Assembly (NCBI GenBank): GCA_963575745.1
Contig: CAUYUJ010011192.1
Location: 62,001 to 126,000, forward strand
From: Prorocentrum cordatum
Taxonomy: Eukaryota; Sar; Dinophyceae; Prorocentrales; Prorocentraceae
Reading direction: 5' to 3'
DNA: 64,000 nt
Shown here: in pieces, positions 10,813 to 21,977 of the stretch
How the letters are laid out: the number at the start of each line of letters is the position of its first letter
Numbering within the stretch: position 1 is the first letter of the stretch
Program-made: the position numbers and the translations under genes
The notes under the pieces: model-generated
The model's input: the letters and a program-made list of their open reading frames with translations, nothing else
What the model was told of the DNA's origin: nothing
Databases searched by the model: none

Positions 10813-11190
10813 CAGGGATCGACCTGGACAGTGTTGTTAGTTCTCGTTGTTCCGCATTTTCCTAATTTGTTTGTCCTCGTTTTGTTCTCAATCAGCCTTT
10901 TCCGTGTTTTCGTTCTTCCTCGTTCTGTCTTCGGTTCGTGGTTTCGTTTTTCCTCGTTGTGTCCTCGTTTTGTTTTGTCATCGGTTCGTGTTTTCGGTGT
11001 TCCTCGTTTCGTCTTCCATCAGCCTCTGCTGCAGAACGAGGTCGAGGCGAAAACGGTTCACGAGATCGCCAACACACCGTTTAGGTCGAGCCCTGCCTCA
11101 GAATTGTATGTTTCTGTCATTGTTTGTTCCCCTGCCGTCGGCGATGGATGGGCGATTGGGGGGTCGATGCGTCCTCCCCCAAGCCTAATC

Positions 11191-11333
11191 TTAGGTCGGG
11201 CATGTCCTCCTACAAGCCGATGTTAGGCGAAAAAAACATCAAACATGATGTTAAACATATGAGAAGCATCGTGCCCACTGTTTGTTGTATTATTTCTGGA
11301 TATTCCACTTGTAGAGGGCCACGCCCGCCTTAA
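11191..11333. mobile_element. MITE family D, copy 2 (8-bp target duplication)
   Basis: 143 bp. Ends are TTAGGTCGGGCATGTCC and, in reverse complement, TTAAGGCGGGCGTGGCC. Flanks GCCTAATC (11183-11190) and GCCTGATC (11334-11341) match at 7 of 8 positions, the best target-site duplication in this family. The interior is AT-rich and noncoding. Confidence 0.75.
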
Positions 11334-11588
11334 GCCTGATCCCCCCAGACGCTGCCCCTGATCGTTGGCCGCATGAATGGGCGAAAGAAAAAGAGAGAGA
11401 GAGAGAGAGCAGAACCCAAATCGAGTCGTCAACGAAAAACCGAAAACGCCCGAGAAACTTGAGACGACGCTGACGCAAGCCACCGAAACCGAGTCGGGGC
11501 GGTCGAGCGAGAAAACCAAAAGGCCTGGCCCGAGCGGGCAGCCTGCGCGGCGTAACGCTGCGCAGGGTGCATGGCTTCCCACGCGCCG

Positions 11589-13650
11589 CTACCGAACGGT
11601 AGGCGGCGGGGACTCACTCTGCACCTCCTGAGGCGGAGGAAGAGGAGGAGGAGGAAGTCGAGAAACGTCCAACGTGCTCCGGAAACGCTTCTCCGGAGCA
11701 CGTTGGCGGCAGGCAGCGGGGCGGGGAGGAGAGACGAGCGACGCGCCCGTTTTGGGGTGGAACCCCGAAAGCACCTTGGCCAGAACAGCCAACTGTGCCT
11801 TCTTGAGGCGCTTCTCCCTCGAGAAGCCCATGCATACCGATCGAAGCTTGCACTTGGGGCTCACGCGCAAGCGGGGTGAGAAGGAAGCGCAGCATCGGCA
11901 TACAAGCGCGTGCCCGACCTGCACCACCTGGCGGCCTCTCTCGGAGAAGCAGCTCATGTCGATGGGGGGGATCGGCACAACCACGCCCTCAGGCGGCTCA
12001 CCCGACTCGGCCTCCTCCCCATCGCCGTGAAGGGCGGACGCGGCCAGGAGCGCAAGCCCCACCGTGGCGTCCGCTCCCTCGTGGAAGAAACGCCCCCTGC
12101 GCCTGGCAGCCCCGAGCCTACGCTCAGGCGTGGGCTCACACAGTCCGTGCGAACGATTCCGAAGAGAGCGAAGCGTGAGCTCAGTGCATGCCGATCGATT
12201 GCATTCCTTGCAACGGACCTCGCCAGTGTCCAGAAAACGTACAAACTGGTGCTGAGACGAATTGAGAAGGGCCGCGCTCGGGCCGCTGGGAGGCCGTTCA
12301 CCCCGCTCCTGGCTCCAGAGTCCAAGCTCTGCATTCCTGGCCACCGCAAGCCCGAGGAAGCGTGCGTGAGACTGCACGGCTCCGATTTGGAGATCGAGCC
12401 CGTCAACGTACTTCTCTGGCAAGGCGTGGGAAAGGGCTCCGTGGCGGGCAAACTAATCGGCCTATGCGTTCCCTTGCACATCTAACTCCGAAATCCTTTT
12501 CTCCAGCGCGCCGTCAATCGCGAGGTGCGATGGGACCCAAGCGAAGTCGGGCATCCCTTTTTCCTCCGCAGCCTGAAACAGCGAGCACCACACGCCTGGG
12601 TAGGTGCCCCTGGACGAGGCGAGGCAGGGGTTCCACCCTCGACCTTCCTGGACAAAACTGCAAATCGCTGACAGTGAGCGCCGTGCCCGGAAAGAGTTGA
12701 ACGGCGCGGAGGCCCGCCACTCGCTCTGCTCTGCCTACGGACTGCAGGACCCCCGGGAGGCCTCCAAACGCGGATCTAATGGGCGCACCGTGGATATCCA
12801 CCTGCACGCAGCTCCAGCCGCAGCGAGTGCCCCCGGGAGTTCGGTTCCCGAACCCCGAACCGTCAGTGTAGACGACGCCTCCCCAACCCGCACGATCAGA
12901 CGACGAATCCCCCCAATGCTCAATTGGCCGAGGGTCAGGGGCGGGAGCGGGCAGGCTGGGCTCGACAGGAAGACCCATCGTGATGTCAAATCTGCCCCAG
13001 CACGCACCGAATCCCGAAAAACCTCTGTCTCTTCAGAACTCGCGCGTGGCCAGAGCAGCCTCGGAAAAAGGGGGCCCCTCCTCCTCCCCGTGACAAGCCA
13101 GGAGGGGGGCACAATCAAAGAGCTCGTGCCCTAGAGTACCCTTCGGAGCACCGCAGGCTAGGCACGCGGGAGAGGCGACCAGCCCATGGCGATGTTGCCG
13201 TTCTGGGGGCCAACACGCTCCTGTGACCAGAGCGTTTGCAGCCCGCCGGCCGCCACGCGACGGGCCCCTCCTTTGCTCCAAAGGCAGGCCCTCAAGCACC
13301 GGTGCCACAAGCGGAGACCCACTGGATTGTGGTCAGAATGGTGCTCGAGATTGCGCCGATGCTGCCAGCGCTCAATACCTGCTATTAAATACTGTTTGAA
13401 ATCTCTCGGAGGGGTGGTGAGCAACGAATGCGCAGTCCCCAGACCATCCCGGACAAGAGTGGAGGAGACCATGGACCACCCGACTCTGTTGAGAGTGAGA
13501 AAAGCACTGGAGAGCGGATCCTGGACCCCTCGCCACGCAGGTCTGGCCAGCAGGCGAAGCTCCAAAAATCGCCAAGCCCTTTCCAACTTACCGAGGGGGA
13601 AGGACTGGTCCCAAATACACACGTACATATTGCAAGACGGGCTCAAGCGT
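11589..13650 (-). mobile_element. 5'-truncated non-LTR retrotransposon: connection, RNase H and Cys motif
   Basis: Three minus-strand segments in order but in different frames, so broken by at least two frameshifts. Segment 13158-13646 is a post-RT helical region. Segment 12514-12978 is an RNase H domain with YTDGSG and a downstream RAE and VSD, consistent with the D-E-D active site. Segment 11589-12422 has a terminal CRCC...KC Cys motif followed by SGFHPKTG. This C-terminal order is typical of dinoflagellate LINE-like elements. Endonuclease and RT are absent, so the element is truncated near 13650, next to a TA microsatellite (13654-13668). Confidence 0.8.
12514..12978 (-). pseudogene. RNase H domain of the LINE fragment
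   Basis: The 154-codon segment contains GGVVYTDGSGFG near its N-terminal third, the first catalytic Asp context of RNase HI. RAERVAGLRAV follows with the catalytic Glu, then TALTVSDLQF with a likely third Asp. It would remove the RNA strand during reverse transcription. Frameshifts on both sides separate it from neighbouring domains, so it is a relic. Confidence 0.7.
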
Positions 13651-13699
13651 GCAATGATATATATATATACAAGATTTTAAGGCTCGCTGCGCTTCGCCT

Positions 13700-14079
13700 T
13701 CTAATCTTGGTCCTTGCACCTACGATGTTTCTGGGCGCGGGCGAGAACACAATTGTTCAATGAGGTGTGTGGGAATTGTGCGAGCGGAGGCGAGGCGAGG
13801 CGAGTGCGCGGTAGCGCCCGGGGCGGGGCTCAGGGCGCAGAGTTGGTGGACGCTGGAGTGGAGGTGAAGGTGGAAAGTCGGATGCCGGACGCTAGAGGTC
13901 GGAGTGCTGAGCTGATGGAGGCTGGAAGTCTATAGGTGGAAGTCCCACCAGCCCTTTAGGGCTACGGTGGTATAGCGAGTTTGATCTTCTCTCTTCCCCT
14001 TCCTTCCCCTGTTCGGGGGAGGGGTAACCTTCCCCTGGACCTGGAGGGGGGGGGGGGGATGGAGGCGTTAGAGCGTCCA
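13700..14079. other. Spacer, no gene seen
   Basis: Contains a short G-run (about 14046-14059) and 'ggcgaggcgag' units near 13790. Nothing recognisable as a gene. Confidence 0.5.
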
Positions 14080-14770
14080 AGATGGCTCAAGATGGCTCCA
14101 AGAGGCGCTCCAAGTCGCAAGATGGCCTCCAAGATGGCCCAAGATACCTCAATATGGGTCAAGATAGCCTCCGACACACCTCCAAGAGTCCTCAAGACGG
14201 ATCCACGTGCCCTTCGAGCCCTCCACGGCGCCCTCCAAGAAGCCAAAACCCTTCAAAAGCCTAAGGAAAGTCAATGTGTTTGGCATTCTCGTCTTTTCGC
14301 TTCCGATGGGCCCCTGAGGCATCAAGATGGCCCCAAGATGGCCCAAGAGAGCCCCAAGAGGGGCCCAAGAAGGCCCAAGACGGCCCCAAGATCGCCCAAG
14401 AGGCTTCCAAAGAGCGCTCCAACACGTCCCCAAGACGCCGTTTGAGAGCCTCCGAGGGGGGGACCTGAACTGAGGACCCCCGCTCTTTTTGAACAATGGG
14501 GCCCAAGACGGGCCCGAGAGGCCTCCCAGCCTCTCCTGAAGATTCTCCACCCCGCCCTTTTTGGCCCAAGATGGCTCCAAGAGAGCCCTAGATAGCCCAA
14601 GATGGCCTCCAAAATGGCCCAAGATAGCCAAGCATGGCTCAAGATAGAGCCTCCGACAGATCTCCAAGAGGCCTCAAGACAGCCTGAATATGGCCCAACA
14701 TAGCCGAGCATGGCTCAGAATAGCTTCCGACAGCCTCTAGCCGAGCATGGCTCAGGATAGCCTCCAAGAG
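14080..14770. repeat. CCAAGATGGC-type short repeat array with AT-richer core
   Basis: Irregular 10-14 bp units (caagatggctc, ccaagaggcc) in one orientation, interrupted at 14265-14320 by a non-repeat core holding 'gtttggcattctcgtctttt'. Similar cores (cgagaa.gc..aa) interrupt the arrays at 16440-16500 and 31325-31375. Open frames are artefacts. Confidence 0.75.
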
Positions 14771-15399
14771 GCCTCGGGAAAGCTGGCAATCAATTCTGGA
14801 CGGGCCGGTGGGGATACGCGAAGCGTCAAGAATTGAGAGGAAAGTCGGCGGCCGCATGCTGGGGGACGGGATGCTGACCTGGTAGAGGCTGGGAGTCCCG
14901 CGAGCGAAGCGGCAACACGATATTGAATGAGAGATGTGGCCGGCGCCTCGGCGAGAGCACGGGTCCCAGTGAAACCTGTCTTCTGTTTCCGCCGTTTGCC
15001 CTCCCCTCCTCCTGCTCCTCCGTGCCCTCCTTCAGTCTTCCTGGGGCCCCTCCTGTTTCTCGCAATCCTCACCGTCCCTTCCTCTTCCTCCTTTTTCTCC
15101 TCCATCCCGCCTCCTGCTCCTTTTCCTTCTCTGCCACGCGGGTCCATTCGGCGCGCGGGCCAGCCGAGCCAAGGACGACGGCGACGATGACAACGACGAC
15201 GGCGGCGACGACGACTCCCTGAAAAACTTGACCTCCGAACCTGTCCACGATGCGTTCTGACCATCAGTTTCACGAGAACCCGGCCGCGGCGACGGGGGAA
15301 AGTCCCAGAGTCTTAGAAAAACAGCAAATAGTTTTTGTTATTACAAAACAGAAGAACTCAGAAGGCGCGCGGGCGGGTGGAGGGGTGCGACAGAGAGGC

Positions 15400-15960
15400 A
15401 CAGAGAGAGAGAGAGAGAAAGAGAACGAGAGAGAGAGAGAGAGCGAGAGAGAGAGAGAGAGCGCGCGGAGGAGGAGGAGGAGGTGGAGGAGGACGAGGAG
15501 GAGGAGGAGGAGGAGGAAATGGACCTGAGCGGCCCTCATGGCCGCTGCGCGACCTCGGAAGCCTTGCCACGTGCAATGATAGACGCGTGGGGCTCTCGTA
15601 AGAGGTAGGGGCGGAAGTGCAAGGAGTAAGAGAGAATCTGGAGGGCGAGGACAGGGAAAGCTTGGAATCCTCGTGTCATGGGGTCTGAACAGGATGGGAA
15701 CAACTGGGAAGACTGCACATCAAATTTTGGTTCCCGGGGCCGCGCGCCGACTGTGAAGTTGGAAGAGAGAGCGAGAGAGAGAGAGAGAGAGAGCGCGCAG
15801 AGGAGGAGGTGGAAGAGGAGGAGGAGGAGGAGGAGGGCGATGGAGGAGGAGGAGGAGGACGAGGAGGAGGAGGAAGGCGACGAGCTCGAGGGAAGAAGGA
15901 GGTTGAGGAGGGGATGAGGGGCAGAGAGGGGGAAACGGAGGAGGAGGAGGTAGAGAAGGA
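15400..15960. repeat. Two GA/GGA purine tracts
   Basis: Tracts at about 15400-15520 and 15765-15965 each go from (GA)n to (GGA)n, separated by unique sequence. The order GA then 'gcgcgc(a)gag' then GGA is the same in both, so they look duplicated. Confidence 0.8.
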
Positions 15961-16154
15961 CGAGAGATGGGCTGTCGGACGTCCGAGTAGGTCATGCCGA
16001 GAGAATTCTTGGAACCCTCTTGGGCTCTAGTGGGGATGTCTGCAGGGCCTCATGTGCCGTCTTGGGGCGAGGTTGAGAAGAACTATGGGCGATGGGGGGG
16101 GCCGCTCAGGTCAATCAGAGTGTAAAGAATTTGACGGCTCTAAGACTGAGTGGA

Positions 16155-16755
16155 GCTCCTGTTGGTGCTTTTGTATACCATCGGAGGGCCTTCTTGGGCT
16201 GTCCTGGGGCCCTCGTGGGCTGTCTGGGGGGGCTTGGGCCGTCCTGGGGCCGTGTTGGGGCTCTCTCGGGCCCTCTCTGAAGCATCCCGTGACTCTGTTG
16301 GAGCCCTCTTGGGGGTCTTTTAGGGGTCTCTTGGGCGCTCCCTGGCTTTCTTTGCGCTTTATTGACCCATCTTGGGGCCCCATTGGGCCGCCTGGAAGCC
16401 ATTTCGGGGCGACCTCGGAAGCTCGCAGATCATTATTGGGCCGTTCGTGGCCAGAAAAGGCGAGAAGCACAGAATCGTTCAAAAATAAATGGAAAATTAA
16501 GGTTTTTGGCCTGCTGAGGCCGTGTTGGAGGTCTTTGCGGGGGCATCCTGGACAGTCTTGAGCCCATGTTTGGTCCTGTTGGAGCACTATGGGGCCGTCT
16601 TGGGGCCTCTTGGGCCTTGCAGAGGACGTCTCGGAAGTGCCTTCTGCTGTCTTGGGCTCCCGATGTAGGCCTCGTGTCGCTCTCTTCGGGGTATTTTGGG
16701 CCGTCTCGAAGCATTGTGGGGCTCTCTTGGGAGCCTGTGGGGTTCATCTGGGGTC
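16155..16755. repeat. GTCTTGGGGCC-type short repeat array
   Basis: Units such as 'gtcttggggcc' and 'ctcttgggagc', the reverse complement of the CCAAGA arrays. An AT-rich core at 16440-16505 interrupts it. No gene was recognised. Confidence 0.75.
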
Positions 16756-16817
16756 CATGTGGGGGGGGGTGTCGGTGACATGCCGGGTTTTTCCTTGTAA
16801 TTTGATAGGTAGAAGGA

Positions 16818-16818
<1 letters not shown>

Positions 16819-16850
<32 letters not shown>

Positions 16851-16867
16851 AATATATATGTGTATAC

Positions 16868-16904
<37 letters not shown>
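16819..16904. repeat. (TA)n microsatellite
   Basis: Two TA runs separated by 'tgtatgaatatatatgtgtatacatatataa'. Similar shorter TA runs are at 13654, 18878, 23397, 31934 and 32958. Not read as promoters. Confidence 0.9.
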
Positions 16905-16908
<4 letters not shown>

Positions 16909-16959
16909 AGCCCCCCCCAGCGCCCATTGATTTTGCATCGGTCGTTGACCTCAACTTCT

Positions 16960-17548
16960 GAAAGAGAGAGAGAGAGAGAGGGAGAGTTGAGGGAGCAGCG
17001 ATCCCTGTGGAATCACAGGATTAGCGACGTCAGGGGTCGCCAAACCCTGTGTTTTCATTTGGGTTTTTGAGATTTCTGGGATGAGAATCAAGGAAGCCAT
17101 GTGTTTTCATTTGGATTTTTGGGATCTCTGGGATTTCTAAGGTTCTGAAGCTTCGGAGGCTCCTGGGTTGTTATTCTCTGGAAAAAGAAAATCCCAAAAA
17201 TCACAAAAGTCCAAATGAAAACACATGGTTTCCTTGATTCTCATCCCAGAAATCCCAAACATCCCAATGAAAACACAGGGTTTGGCGACCCATGACGACG
17301 CTAACCCTGTGATTCCACAGCGATCGCTGCTCCCTCAACTCTCTCTCTCTCTCTCTCTCTCCACCTGTCTCTACCTCTCCCTCAGTCTCTCTGTGTGTCC
17401 TTCTCTGTGTCCCTCTCCTTTGTCGCTCTTGCTCTTTCTCCCCCTCCTTCTCCTCCTCCTGGCCCAGCTCCTCCTCCTCCTCCTCCTCCCCATCCTCCTC
17501 CTTCTCCTCGTCGTCCTCCTCTTCTTCTGAAGCGCACAGGCGGGGGGG

Positions 17549-17596
<48 letters not shown>

Positions 17597-18156
17597 GAGA
17601 GAGAGAGAAGGAGAGAGAGTTGAGGGAGCAACGATCCCTGTGGAATCACAGGGTTAGCGTCGTCAGGGGTCGCCAAACCCTGCGTTTTCATTTGGAGTTT
17701 TGGGATTTCTGGGATGAGAATCAAGGAAACCATGTGTTTTCATTTGGATTTTTAGGATTCCTTGGATTTCTAAGGTTCTGAAGCTTCGGAGGCTCCTGGG
17801 TTGCTACTCTCTGGAAAGAGAAAATCAAAAAAAAAGTGAAAACGCATGGTTTCCTTGATTCTCATCCCAGAAATCCCAAACATCCAAATGAAAACACAAG
17901 GTTTGGCGACCCCTGACGACGCTAACCCTGTGATTCCACAGGGATCGCTGCTCCCTCAACTCTCTCTCTCTCTCTCTCCACCTTTCTCTACCTCTCCCTC
18001 AGTCTCTCTCTGTGTCCCTCTCTGTGTTCCTCTCTCTGTCGTTCTTGCTCTTCCTCCCACTCCTCCTTCTCCTCTCCAGCTCCTCCTCCTCCTCCTCATC
18101 CTCCTCCTCCTTTTCCTCGTCGTCCTCCTCTTCTTCTGAAGCGCACAGGGGGAGGG

Positions 18157-18203
<47 letters not shown>

Positions 18204-18835
18204 AGAGTTGAGGGAGCAGCGATCCCGGTGGAATCACAAGGTTAGCGTCGTCAGGGGTCGCCAAACCCTGTGTTTTCATGTGGATTTTTGAAATTTCTGA
18301 GATGAGAATCAAGGAAACCATGTGTTTTCATTTGGATGTTTAGGATTTCTGGGATTTCTAAGGTTCTGAAGCTTCGGAGGCTCCTGGGTTGCTTTTCTCT
18401 GGAAAGAGGAAATCAAACAAAAAAACACACATGAAAACACATGGTTTCCTTGATTCCCATCCCAGAAATCCCAAACATCCCAATGAAAACACAGGGTTTG
18501 GCGACCCCTGACGACGCTAACCCTGTGATTCCACAGGGATCGCTGCTCCCTCAACTCTCTCTCTCTCTCTCTCTCTCCACCTTTCTCTACCTCTCCCTCA
18601 GTCTCTCTCTGTGTCCCTCTCTGTGTTCCTCTTGTTCCTCTCTCTGTCGTTCTTGCTCTTCCTCCCCCTCCTCCTTCTCCTCCTCCAGCTCCTCCTCCTC
18701 CTCCTCCTCATCCTCCTCCTCCTCCTTCTCCTCGTCGTCCTCCTCTTCTTCTGGAGCGCACAGGGGGGGAGAGAGAGAGAGAGGGAGAGAGAGAGAGAGA
18801 GAGAGGAGGAAAGGAAGAGGAGCGTATAACATCGC
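16960..18835. repeat. Three tandem fold-back units (about 600 bp each)
   Basis: Each unit has a left arm beginning 'gttgagggagcagcgatccc' (about 16985, 17619, 18206) and a right arm that is its reverse complement, ending 'gggatcgctgctccctcaac' (about 17320, 17940, 18538). Arms are roughly 140-180 bp and include 'cgccaaaccctgtgttttca' and 'gaatcaaggaaaccatgtgt' blocks. Between units lie a CT tract, a CCT tract and a GA tract, which are themselves partly complementary. Unit spacing is about 620 and 590 bp. No coding sequence. Confidence 0.85.
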
Positions 18836-18904
18836 CAAAACACCAGAGGCCAAGAATGGGCGCTGGGGGGGGGGCTGTCCATATATATATATATATACAT
18901 ATAG

Positions 18905-20080
18905 GATCGTAAAACCGATCTTTCTGGGTGGCCAGAAACAACGTGTTGTTGCTGCCCCCCCTTGCTCCTACAAGGGGGGCGGCCTTGTGGAGCTCGCGCA
19001 GCCGTGCAACTGAAATCCCAGAGACGGCCGCTCCATGAACGGCCGAACTGAGAAGGCCAGTCCTCCACAAGCCGGCAACTTTAGAACCGACGGCGTTCCG
19101 CAGAGAAACCACTCCGTGCCAGCGCTGTCGAAGTCTCCCAAACCGGACCCCCTCCCAATGGCGCCTCCGACCCGCCCCAGGAAGCTCATGTCCAAGGTTG
19201 CGCATATGCCGCCGATTTTTGACCTTGGGCGCAGACGCACCCAAGCTAAACCCTTTTGCCGCCTGGAGCGTTGCAGAGACAACTCCGCTCTTGGCGGGCT
19301 GGAGGAGAAAACCGAGGGGCTCCACCTCCTCGCCAAAAACACGAGCAGCCCGGAGCAATGCGCGTGCCTCTTCGGCTTGCTGGCCTAGCCATTGGAGACT
19401 GTTGTCATGACCGAATCCGAAGTCAACTTGGCACGATGCAGCACGCGGTACGTCAGCACTGCAACCAACGTCGTGGCATGCGTGCACTCCGCCAGCACTC
19501 CCTGCCAGGAGCGGTAGGCCAAGACTGCCATAACCGCAGGCGCGCAAGCAACGAGGTTCTGCGAAGTAGGCCAGCAGCATCCACAGCAGGCGCAGCGGGA
19601 AGCAGAGGGCCCTTGCCTCCGCGAGCAGGGCATCTGGCCTCACCAACTCGAAATACTTGTAGGCGTCGTAGAGGACGGTCACCGAGTGGCCCCCGAGCAA
19701 AGTCTTCGTCTCAACATGCAGGTTGTGCTGGAAGGCCGAGTCCGAGCTAGTCTTGCCAGGGACTGCAATGCCGAACATGAGCGGAGTGGGATGTCCGGCC
19801 AGCCACGTCGCGGGCAATTCCTTGCGCATGCGACTCCACACCCACACCAAGGACTGCACCAGCGCGATCACGCGATGACCGCCGCCATCCTTGGGCAACA
19901 GGACAAGCTCATTCAGGCTCCGCTGGGAAGGCCAGCGCAGCAGCGTCTCACAACGCCGAAACAGCGCAAACATACTCTCCAAAGCCACGTCCGACAGGAA
20001 CGAAAAAGTCCGAGGTGAGATGTGCAATTGCCCCGAAGCCGTGGACCAAGAGAAACTCGCCAGAGCCGCCCTGGGCTAAT
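18905..20080 (-). pseudogene. Reverse transcriptase domain of LINE-1, catalytic site lost
   Basis: The minus-strand frame from 20027 contains NELVLLPKDGGGHRVIAL (fingers), VLYDAYKYFELVRPDAL (motif A with the catalytic Asp context) and a long C-terminal region with LGAS.PKVKNRR. Where motif C (YxDD) is expected, the frame reads FGHDNSLQW, so the second catalytic Asp is gone or the region is locally frameshifted. The frame runs off the element into TA and TC repeats below about 18905. Confidence 0.7.
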
Positions 20081-20618
20081 CCACCGACACGTCAGGCAGG
20101 TCTTCCCAGGAGGACGCATCCGAGGGCAGATGCAGCGGCTCCAATTCATGGATCCTCCAGATCTCCTTCCAGTCCTCCATGGCATCGTGCACTAAGGCGG
20201 AGGGGGAAGAATCCGACCTGGCTTCGATGACCTCCTGCAGCGCCTTGAACTTAGAGGCCTGGCGCGCACCGCGAGCTCCATGCAGGAAGGCTTCGTGAGC
20301 CCACTCCGCCCACTTGGCCTGGTTGACCTTCCGGGCCTTGGCCTCCAGGTCGACGATGGCGCACGCCATGTCCTCAAAATCGCACCTGAGCAAGGCCTGC
20401 CCGCGCTCCGAGAAGAAACCCACGGCCCACGCCTCCAGGCGCCGCAGGCACCTGGAGCCGAGGATCTTGTCAAAGAACTTCCCGAAATCATCGAGCGCCC
20501 CGGCGATCTCACGGTGCTGAGCGTCAGTACCAGGCCCTGCCACTCCGCGCGGGCGCTTCTGGAGGGGCGCACGCGCAGCCATCGAGTGCTTGGCCCAGCG
20601 CGCCGCACGCAAGCCCAA
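20076..20618 (-). pseudogene. LINE-1 linker between endonuclease and RT
   Basis: 180-codon minus-strand segment, Ala/Glu/Lys-rich and helical, with WAVGFFSERGQALL and KVNQAKWAEWAHEAFLHGA. Its place between the endonuclease and RT domains and its composition match the linker of dinoflagellate LINE polyproteins. It is separated by frameshifts from both neighbours. Confidence 0.6.
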
Positions 20619-20794
20619 GCCTGCGTGGCAGCGTCAACCCCACAGCGCTTCCCAGGCGGGGCCCAATGCAACTTCGCCCACTTGAAGCCAACATCGCCTG
20701 CCCGGCCACTGTACCGGCGAATCTCGTCACCAACCAGATCGAACCTGCCCGGGAGCTCGGCCTCCAGCCCCGCCAGGACGGTGTCCCACGCCTT

Positions 20795-21605
20795 CTAGAG
20801 AGAGGCGTCGTCGGTAGCCGCCTTGACCACGCCCTGGATGAGAGCCGCGGCCTCGGCGGGCGCCCGCAACCCAGCTTGGGAAGCGCGGGGGGGGCGCCTC
20901 GGCCCGTCAAGCACACGGAGCCAGACATCGCGGTCCTGAGCCAGGAGAGGAAGTACCACGAGCTGGTGAGGAGCCAGATATGAGTCCTCGAACACCTGCG
21001 GCCTCCGCACTCGACTGGCCAGGTTGGCTGAGCACACGAAGAAGTCAATGCAGCTGGAACTTGCCCCCTGCCGGCACGTGGAGTCCAACGGCAAACCCAG
21101 TCGAACCCCAGCCGCTCGACCCCAGGTTGAAGCCGCCAGCCACAATCCAGTCGTAGGCATGGGCCGCCACCGCCGTGATGCTGCGGCAGGGCTGCGCCAC
21201 CAGGTGTTGGCTGACGGCGCCCAACCACTCGCTCGTGAGGAAGTAGGCGGAGAACGCCACCAAGCCCCCGGGCACTCCCCTGTGGACGTGGGCAGCGTAT
21301 ATCCTGCCTGGCCCAACGACGTGGGACTCCAGGCCCTTGGGCACCGCCACGGCGATGTATGGCTTGGTGACTATGCCAGCTCCGCCCGCGGTTCCATTCC
21401 CGCTGTCGGACGGCACGGCAGGGGCACACAGTCCTCGGTAGCCCAGGTGACGCACCTGGCCCTGCAACTCCCCGAGCAGATCCTGCATCCTGTGGCGCTC
21501 CTGGAACGCCGCGGCCTCGGCGGAGGCCTCGCCCAGGAAACGCCGCAGCGGCCCGTGCGAGGAAGCGTTGACCGTGGCGATCTGGCCCTTGGTCGTCAAG
21601 GGCAC
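20795..21605 (-). pseudogene. LINE-1 endonuclease/exonuclease/phosphatase domain
   Basis: From 21605 the frame reads GQIATVNASSHGPLRRFL, then FQERHRMQD (the position of the usual QExH motif), then GNGTAGGAGIVTKPYIAV, then DWIVAGGFNLG (usual GDFN). After one frameshift near 21045 it continues CIDFFVCSANLA and HQLVVLPL, the usual DYF and final His region. The domain would nick target DNA. The Asp of GDFN is replaced by Gly, so activity is unlikely. Confidence 0.75.
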
Positions 21606-21977
21606 TGCGGCGCTGGCACTTCCAGCCGCGCGCGCCCAGGGTGGGAAGATGGCCTAGGGGCTCATCTTCCCAGCCGCTGGCGCCGTCAGGGGGCCCTGCA
21701 GCGCGGCCGCTGCCAGGCGCCGCCGACGAAGCTCCGGCCGGGTTAACGTCACCGCCTCCAGCCGGGGGTCTGTAGGCGCCGGCAGGGCGCCCCACGGCGC
21801 GAGCGTTGCCAGTTGGCCCAGGCGGAAGGCCCGAGGCACCCTGCTGACCATGCCCCAAACGCTCCACGGCAGCCAGCGCATCCTGGCAGGGAGGCCAAAC
21901 ACCTGCAATGGCCCTGGACTCGGGCGGACCAGCAGCCAGCGCATCCTTGCTGCCCGTCACCGTAGCGAAATTCACCA

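Noticed and set aside
13158-13680. Plus-strand gene in the 13.2-13.7 kb region
   Set aside because: It is the antisense shadow of the LINE connection region, which has recognisable retroelement sequence on the minus strand.
16819-16904. TATA-box promoter
   Set aside because: It is a TA microsatellite, one of several, with no gene downstream; dinoflagellate promoters generally lack TATA boxes.
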